Assembly: GCA_903941145.1 (NCBI GenBank)
Contig: CAJANQ010000500.1
Coordinates: forward strand, 1 to 9,991
DNA length: 9,991 bases
Source of the DNA: an uncultured Actinomycetes bacterium
GTDB taxonomy: Bacteria; Actinomycetota; Acidimicrobiia; Acidimicrobiales; Microtrichaceae
Direction: 5' to 3'
In this document: positions 6,590 to 9,991 of the stretch, one piece after another
Layout of the letters: every line of letters begins with the position of its first letter
Numbering within the stretch: the stretch's first letter is position 1
Program-made: the position numbers and the translations under genes
The notes under the pieces: generated by a model
What the model was told of the DNA's origin: nothing
What the model saw: only the letters and a program-made list of their open reading frames with translations
The model's database searches: none

Positions 6590-6620
6590 GCCCGGACCCT
6601 AGCGCCGGGGCGGTAGAAGT

Positions 6621-6640
6621 TGCGTACACCTGTGTACGCA
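6621..6640. promoter_or_regulatory. palindromic operator candidate for the Phd/PIN operon
   Basis: Perfect inverted repeat with 9-base arms TGCGTACAC and GTGTACGCA around a two-base centre. Each arm contains GTGTAC/GTACAC, close to the TGTACA core described for E. coli YefM operators. It is 31 bases upstream of the antitoxin ATG, where autorepression would be expected. It lies in the divergent gap to the acyl-CoA dehydrogenase gene, about 100 bases from that start, so an effect on that gene is less likely. Binding by this antitoxin is an inference. Confidence 0.6.
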
Positions 6641-6681
6641 CGGTGGGTGGCACGGTGCGGGCGGGCGCGGTAGACAGATCA

Positions 6682-6718
6682 GGTTCGTAGCCACGCCGGT
6701 CGAACCGTTCGCACCGGC
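6682..6718 (+). promoter_or_regulatory. structured leader / inverted repeats upstream of acyl-CoA dehydrogenase
   Basis: Two overlapping inverted repeats lie directly before the ribosome binding site (AGGAG at 6727-6731). The first has arms GCCGGTCGAA (6695-6704) and TTCG plus ACCGGC (6708-6718), ten base pairs with a single bulged C and a three-base loop. The second has arms GGTTCG (6682-6687) and CGAACC (6701-6706). They share bases 6701-6704 and cannot both form in RNA. In DNA either could be a repressor site, for example for a TetR-type regulator of lipid catabolism. The symmetry is seen directly; the regulatory role is inferred. The rest of the 148-base gap (6590-6737) holds the antitoxin operator and no convincing promoter boxes. 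Confidence 0.4.
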
Positions 6719-6737
6719 CAACCATCAGGAGCCAGTC

Positions 6738-7853
6738 ATGAACTTCGCCTTCAGCGAGGAGCAGGAAGAACTTCGTGGGATCGTCAAGGCGTTCCTCAAC
6801 GACAAGTCCGACGAGGCGACCGTCCGTGAGCTGATGGACACCGAGTCCGGCTACGACACCGCCGTGTGGACCCAGATGGCCGAGCAGATGGGCCTCCAGG
6901 CGCTCGTCATCCCCGAGGAGTTCGGCGGCCAGGGCTTCGGCTTCGTCGAGCTGGTCGTGGTCCTCGAGGAGATGGGCCGCCGCCTGCTGTGCGCCCCGTA
7001 CTTCTCGACCGTCGTGCTCGGTGGCATGACGCTCATCCACTCCGGCGACGACGCCGCCAAGGCCGAGTACCTGCCCGGCATCGCCGACGGCTCGACCATC
7101 GCGACCCTCGCCTACACCGAGCCCAACGGCCGGTGGGACGCCGACGCCGTCACCATGACCGCCACCGGCTCCGGCGACTCCTGGACCCTCGACGGCGAGA
7201 AGCTCTACGTCCTCGACGGCCACACCGCGAACCTGATCATCACGGCCGCCAAGACCCCGGCCGGCATCAGCCTCTTCGCCGTCGACGGCGACGCCCCGGG
7301 CCTGACCCGCACCGCGCTCTCGACCATGGACCAGACCCGCAAGCAGGCCCGCCTGGAGTACTCGGGCGTGCCCGCCAAGCTCATCGGCACCGACGGCGCC
7401 GGCTGGGACGTCCTCTCCACCGTGCTCGACCTTGCCGCCGTGGCCCTCGCCGCCGAGCAGGTCGGTGGCGGCCAGGAGGTCCTCGAGATGGCCGTCCAGT
7501 ACGCCAAGGACCGCGTGCAGTTCGGCCGCCCGATCGGCTCGTTCCAGGCCATCAAGCACAAGTGCGCCGACATGCTCCTCGAGGTCGAGTCGGCCAAGTC
7601 CGCTGCGTACTACGCCGGCTGGTGCGCCTCGGAGCTCAACGACGAGCTGCCCTCGGTGGCCTCGCTCGCCAAGGCCTACTGCTCGGAGGCGTACTTCCAC
7701 GCCGCGGCCGAGAACATCCAGATCCACGGTGGCATCGGCTTCACCTGGGAGCACCCGGCGCACCTTTACTTCAAGCGGGCCAAGTCGTCCGAGCTGCTCT
7801 TCGGCGACCCGACCTACCACCGTGAGCTGCTCGCGCAGCGCATCGGCATCTGA
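6738..7853 (+). CDS. acyl-CoA dehydrogenase, FadE-like, without the canonical catalytic Glu
   Basis: 371-residue FAD-dependent acyl-CoA dehydrogenase. The N-terminal helical domain starts FAFSEEQEELRGIVKAFL and contains IPEEFGGQGFGFVELVVVLEEMGR (about residues 57-80). The beta domain has the FAD-contact YTEP motif (TEPNG instead of TEPxxGSD), and the C-terminal domain has KDRVQFGRPIGSFQAIKHKCADM and IQIHGGIGFTWEH. Where medium-chain enzymes have the catalytic Glu in YEGT, this protein reads LFGDPT, with Gly356 at that position. That pattern is known from actinobacterial heteromeric FadE pairs for sterol or other bulky acyl-CoA substrates, in which only one subunit supplies the base, but no partner gene is in this window. 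The ATG at 6738 has AGGAG six bases upstream. It is the first gene of a plus-strand run to 9553. The large open frame on the opposite strand is a GC artefact. Confidence 0.92.
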   Translation: MNFAFSEEQEELRGIVKAFLNDKSDEATVRELMDTESGYDTAVWTQMAEQMGLQALVIPEEFGGQGFGFVELVVVLEEMGRRLLCAPYFSTVVLGGMTLIHSGDDAAKAEYLPGIADGSTIATLAYTEPNGRWDADAVTMTATGSGDSWTLDGEKLYVLDGHTANLIITAAKTPAGISLFAVDGDAPGLTRTALSTMDQTRKQARLEYSGVPAKLIGTDGAGWDVLSTVLDLAAVALAAEQVGGGQEVLEMAVQYAKDRVQFGRPIGSFQAIKHKCADMLLEVESAKSAAYYAGWCASELNDELPSVASLAKAYCSEAYFHAAAENIQIHGGIGFTWEHPAHLYFKRAKSSELLFGDPTYHRELLAQRIGI

Positions 7854-7876
7854 GCCGGACGGCCTGACGCCCGCAC

Positions 7877-8425
7877 ATGTTCGTCTGGGCGGCCCTGGCC
7901 GCGCTCGGGACGTTCGTCATCGCGGCGGTGGCCGTCGGGTCGGTCACCGGCCGGCTCGCACGGTCCCCGCGGCGGAGCGTCTACGACCTCGACGAGGCGG
8001 TCGTGTTCGTCTCGGAGCGTCTTCCTGACGAGCTCACCGCCGAGCTCAGCTACGACGACGTGCGTGCCGTGCTCGGGTTCCACTGCGACTACCTGGCCGA
8101 CAAGGGCGTCGCGTCCGCCAAGACCGCGGACGAGATCGGCTCCGGACTTGTCGTGGTCACCGACGACGAGCCGCTCGCCTACGTCCTCGGCCGCTGCGAG
8201 GCGACCAGCCTGGACGTGTCCGACGCAGCCGTGGCCACGATCCTCGAGGTCGAGCGGGGCTACTACGAGGCGATCGGGGCGATCGGGCCGCAGGTGACAG
8301 GTCCTGACGACCCCGTGGCCGCAGGTGCGGACGGTCCGTCCGCAGCACCTACCATGACCAGCACGCCGGCCGAGCCGGACGAGACAGTCCAGACGGACGA
8401 GACAGCGACAGAAGGGACCGAGTGA
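7877..8425 (+). CDS. hypothetical membrane-anchored protein with acidic C-terminal tail
   Basis: I do not recognise this family. 182 residues. Residues about 2-23 form one hydrophobic segment (FVWAALAALGTFVIAAVAVG) followed by a basic cluster with four arginines (RLARSPRR, 26-33), which predicts a single-pass anchor with the body in the cytoplasm. Residues 35-130 form a compact helical-looking region (YDLDEAVVFVSERLP, SYDDVRAVLGFHCDYLADKG, then LDVSDAAVATILEVERGYYEAIG). From about 139 on the sequence is Pro/Ala/Gly/Asp/Glu/Thr-rich and probably disordered. It begins 23 bases after the acyl-CoA dehydrogenase without a good ribosome binding site, and its stop overlaps the GTG of the next small gene. 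Codon pattern and third-position GC match the neighbours, so it looks like a real gene. Confidence 0.75.
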   Translation: MFVWAALAALGTFVIAAVAVGSVTGRLARSPRRSVYDLDEAVVFVSERLPDELTAELSYDDVRAVLGFHCDYLADKGVASAKTADEIGSGLVVVTDDEPLAYVLGRCEATSLDVSDAAVATILEVERGYYEAIGAIGPQVTGPDDPVAAGADGPSAAPTMTSTPAEPDETVQTDETATEGTE

Positions 8426-8640
8426 CGATGGAACGCCCGGGCAAGTTCGAGCACCACCAGTACATCGGCGACAAGCGCACGCAGGTCGTGTACGACATCG
8501 ACGCCATCGGCCCCGAGGACGAGCACCTCATCGCCGAGCTCATGGAGGCCGAGACCTTTATCTGCTTCGCCCCCGACACGCTCCCCGAGGCCCGCAACCG
8601 CTGCTACAAGCTGTTCAGCAAGCAGCGCGCCTCCGCCTGA
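8422..8640 (+). CDS. small conserved-looking hypothetical protein, 72 residues
   Basis: I do not recognise the family. The sequence begins ERPGKFEHHQYIGDKRTQVVYDID, continues with an acidic stretch (EDEHLIAELMEAETFICFAPD) and ends LPEARNRCYKLFSKQRASA. It has no signal peptide or membrane segment and looks like a small folded cytoplasmic protein with two cysteines (in FICF and RCY). The start may be the GTG at 8422, overlapping the previous stop (GTGA), or the ATG at 8428; GAAGGGA at 8411-8417 could serve either. The tight coupling suggests co-translation with the membrane-anchored protein and possibly a joint function, which is inference only. Confidence 0.72.
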   Translation: MTMERPGKFEHHQYIGDKRTQVVYDIDAIGPEDEHLIAELMEAETFICFAPDTLPEARNRCYKLFSKQRASA

Positions 8641-8677
8641 CGGGCGGACGCAGCCCCGGTCCAGCAGGTTTCCGGTC

Positions 8678-9553
8678 ATGGCGGTAGAGAACGCTCCCGT
8701 CATGGACTACCGGTTCGCCTCGGGCCGGCTGACCCTGAGCGGCCACCTGGCCGTGCCCGCCACCGGCATCGCCGGGGCGCCCGGGCTCGTGCTGCTGCAC
8801 GGGTTCCCGACCCGGGGCCGTGAGTCCGAGCAGTCGGGCAAGTCCTTCCCCGAGCTGGCCGAGCGCATCGCGTCGGAGCTCGGGTGGGTGGTCCTCACCA
8901 TCAACTTCCGCGGCTGCGGCGCGGCCGAGGGGGACTTCTCGCTCGTCGGCTGGCTCGACGACGTGCACGCCGCGGTGGGCCACGTCGCCTCGCTCGGGGT
9001 GAGCGGGGTCTGGCTGGCGGGGTTCGGCACGGGCGGCTCGCTTGCAGTGTGCGAGGGCGCCCGGAACCGGACGGTGCGCGGCGTCGCGGCGCTGGCGACG
9101 CCGGGGGACTTCGAGGACTGGTCGCGCCATCCGCGCCAGCTCCTGCTGCACGCCCGCAACGTGCACGTGGTGAAGGACCCGGACTTCCCGCCCGACTTCG
9201 ACGGGTGGGCCGCCGAGCTCAAGCAGGTCCAGCCCGTGCCGGACGCGAAGCGCATCGCGCCCCGGCCGTTCCTGGTGGTGCACGGCGACCGGGACGACCT
9301 GACGCCGCTCGACGACGGGCGGGCGCTGGCCGCGTCGCACGGCGACGCCGAGATCCGGATCATCGACGGTGCCGGCCACGAGCTGCGTCACGACCCCCGG
9401 GCCGTCGCGGTGTTCCTGGGCTGGCTGGCCCGCCAGCAGGCCTCGGAGGTCGAGCGGCTCACGGCCGAGGAGATGGCGGTCGAGCTGGCCGTGGAGCTGG
9501 CCGACGAGCTGTCGGCCGACTCGGTCGACCTCGACGCTGCTGACGACGAGTAG
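8678..9553 (+). CDS. alpha/beta-hydrolase-fold protein with Gly at the nucleophile position
   Basis: 291 residues, cytoplasmic, no signal peptide. Fold markers in order: LLHGFPTRGRES (residues 39-50, oxyanion region), INFRGCGAAEGDFS (75-88), the nucleophile elbow AGFGTGG (114-120), VVHGDRDDLTP (200-210, acid Asp206) and GAGHELRHDP (231-240, His234). The acid and histidine of the triad are present, but the elbow G-x-S-x-G reads Gly-Phe-Gly-Thr-Gly, with Gly117 where Ser is expected. After about residue 255 an acidic helical tail follows with repeated VEL/ADEL units (EEMAVELAVELADELSADS). The overall form resembles small esterase or dipeptidyl-peptidase-like hydrolases, but enzymatic activity is doubtful. 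The start is the ATG at 8678; a second in-frame ATG at 8702 is possible. It lies 37 bases after the 72-residue gene, probably in the same transcript. Confidence 0.85.
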   Translation: MAVENAPVMDYRFASGRLTLSGHLAVPATGIAGAPGLVLLHGFPTRGRESEQSGKSFPELAERIASELGWVVLTINFRGCGAAEGDFSLVGWLDDVHAAVGHVASLGVSGVWLAGFGTGGSLAVCEGARNRTVRGVAALATPGDFEDWSRHPRQLLLHARNVHVVKDPDFPPDFDGWAAELKQVQPVPDAKRIAPRPFLVVHGDRDDLTPLDDGRALAASHGDAEIRIIDGAGHELRHDPRAVAVFLGWLARQQASEVERLTAEEMAVELAVELADELSADSVDLDAADDE

Positions 9554-9567
9554 GGCCGAGGACGACG

Positions 9568-9586
9568 GGGGCTGACGGCCAGCCCC
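9568..9586. terminator. hairpin between convergent genes, probable bidirectional terminator
   Basis: Arms GGGGCTG (9568-9574) and CAGCCCC (9580-9586) form a perfect 7-bp GC-rich stem with a five-base loop. It sits 14 bases after the hydrolase stop and 18 bases after the stop of the convergent HhH-GPD gene, so it could end transcription from both sides. There is no T-run on either side, as often in high-GC actinobacteria. Confidence 0.5.
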
Positions 9587-9604
9587 GCCCGGACCCGGAC
9601 CGGT

Positions 9605-9991
9605 CTAGGCGACCGGGTCGGACTTCGCCTTCTTGGCCTTCTTCATCATCTGCTTCCACTCGCGGACCGCGGCGAGCTGCTCGGCCGAGCCGATGTCGGC
9701 CACCGAGCGGGGCTGGTCGTCCGAGAACGGCGCGGCCGCCTCTTCCCAGCCCGCCGGCTTCTTGCCGAGCCGCTTGGCCAGGATGGCCATGAAGATGCGG
9801 GTCTTCTCGTCGCCGTAGCCGGGGAGGGCGCGGAGCCGGTCGTACAGGGCCGGGCCAGAGCGGACGCCCTTCCAGACCTTGCCGGCGTCGCCGTCGTACT
9901 CGGCGACCAGGAAGGTGCAGAGCTCATGGATGCGGGTGCCCATTGCCTTGGGGAACCGGTGGATGGCCGGCTTGGCGGAGCACACGGCGAC
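9605..9991 (-). CDS. HhH-GPD-type base-excision DNA repair protein, C-terminal part (truncated by window)
   Basis: The frame is open to the window end, so the N-terminal part is outside; the GTG at 9983-9985 is inside the gene, not its start. About 129 residues are visible. The sequence (SAKPAIHRFPKAMG, ELCTFLVAEYDGDAGKVW, then the helix-hairpin-helix LRALPGYGDEKTRIFMAILAKRLG) matches the small actinobacterial HhH-GPD proteins, usually about 190-200 residues, that are named as base-excision repair glycosylases by similarity. After the hairpin, endonuclease III has VDTH with its catalytic Asp; here the stretch reads GWEEAAAPF, without an Asp. The C-terminus is Lys-rich (KQMMKKAKKAK), suiting nucleic acid contact. 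DNA glycosylase activity is therefore a family guess rather than something the motifs prove. Confidence 0.82.
   Translation of the reverse strand, partial: VAVCSAKPAIHRFPKAMGTRIHELCTFLVAEYDGDAGKVWKGVRSGPALYDRLRALPGYGDEKTRIFMAILAKRLGKKPAGWEEAAAPFSDDQPRSVADIGSAEQLAAVREWKQMMKKAKKAKSDPVA

Noticed and set aside
4109..6616. Very long plus-strand open frame (835 codons) spanning sufS, sufC, the metallo-hydrolase and the toxin-antitoxin genes
   Set aside because: It lies antisense to five well-supported genes and its translation is low-complexity Gly/Arg/Val/Asp-rich, as expected of antisense frames in very GC-rich DNA.
6660..6695. Sigma-70-like promoter boxes for the acyl-CoA dehydrogenase around TAGACA and TTCGTAG
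   Set aside because: The spacing between the boxes is far too short and neither matches the consensus well, so I did not call a promoter.
5982..7820. 612-codon minus-strand open frame across the antitoxin and acyl-CoA dehydrogenase region
   Set aside because: It is antisense to a clear acyl-CoA dehydrogenase, rich in Gly/Val/Arg/His without motifs, and crosses the toxin and antitoxin out of frame.
1..9991. CRISPR array, prophage, insertion sequence or multi-gene defence island
   Set aside because: No regularly spaced repeats, transposase or phage genes are visible; the only defence-like element is a two-gene toxin-antitoxin module.

Overview
The window is very GC-rich, gene-dense bacterial DNA with tight gene spacing, frequent GTG starts and four-base start/stop overlaps. 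Gene content suggests a high-GC actinobacterium: a SUF iron-sulfur system with a small Rieske-type ferredoxin and SufU instead of SufE or SufA, a Phd/PIN toxin-antitoxin pair, a FadE-like acyl-CoA dehydrogenase, and a small HhH-GPD protein of a type I associate with Actinobacteria. Acidimicrobiia (Iamia/Ilumatobacter-like) is my best guess from family resemblance. It is an inference, not a demonstrated placement.

Layout. (1) 1-2502, plus strand: a Rieske-type 2Fe-2S protein (5' end just outside the window), a SufC ATPase, a pterin-4a-carbinolamine dehydratase and a secreted lipoprotein of the endonuclease/exonuclease/phosphatase fold. sufB and sufD are not in the window and presumably lie upstream of base 1. 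(2) 2512-5119, minus strand: a second sufC, sufS (cysteine desulfurase) and sufU (sulfur acceptor), read towards the first block, so the two transcripts converge with 9 bases between stop codons. The SUF machinery is therefore split into two inverted halves, each with its own SufC. (3) 5210-6589, minus strand: a glyoxalase II-like metallo-beta-lactamase-fold hydrolase, and upstream of it a Phd-type antitoxin followed by a PIN-domain toxin. A perfect 9+9 palindrome lies just upstream of the antitoxin and is a good operator candidate. (4) 6738-9553, plus strand: an acyl-CoA dehydrogenase lacking the usual C-terminal catalytic Glu, a single-pass membrane hypothetical, a 72-residue hypothetical coupled to it, and an alpha/beta hydrolase whose nucleophile position is Gly instead of Ser. 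(5) 9605-9991, minus strand: the C-terminal part of an HhH-GPD base-excision repair-like protein, convergent with the hydrolase and separated from it by a 7-bp GC hairpin.

How the genes fit together: SufS takes sulfur from cysteine, SufU accepts it, and the SufBCD scaffold (with one or both SufC ATPases) builds the cluster. The Rieske protein is a possible client or electron carrier. The remainder looks like housekeeping and lipid metabolism plus one toxin-antitoxin module. I see no CRISPR array, rRNA, tRNA, insertion sequence or phage module. No intergenic gap exceeds 150 bases. The most notable points are the duplicated, split SUF locus, the two enzymes with altered catalytic positions, and the structured leader of the acyl-CoA dehydrogenase gene.
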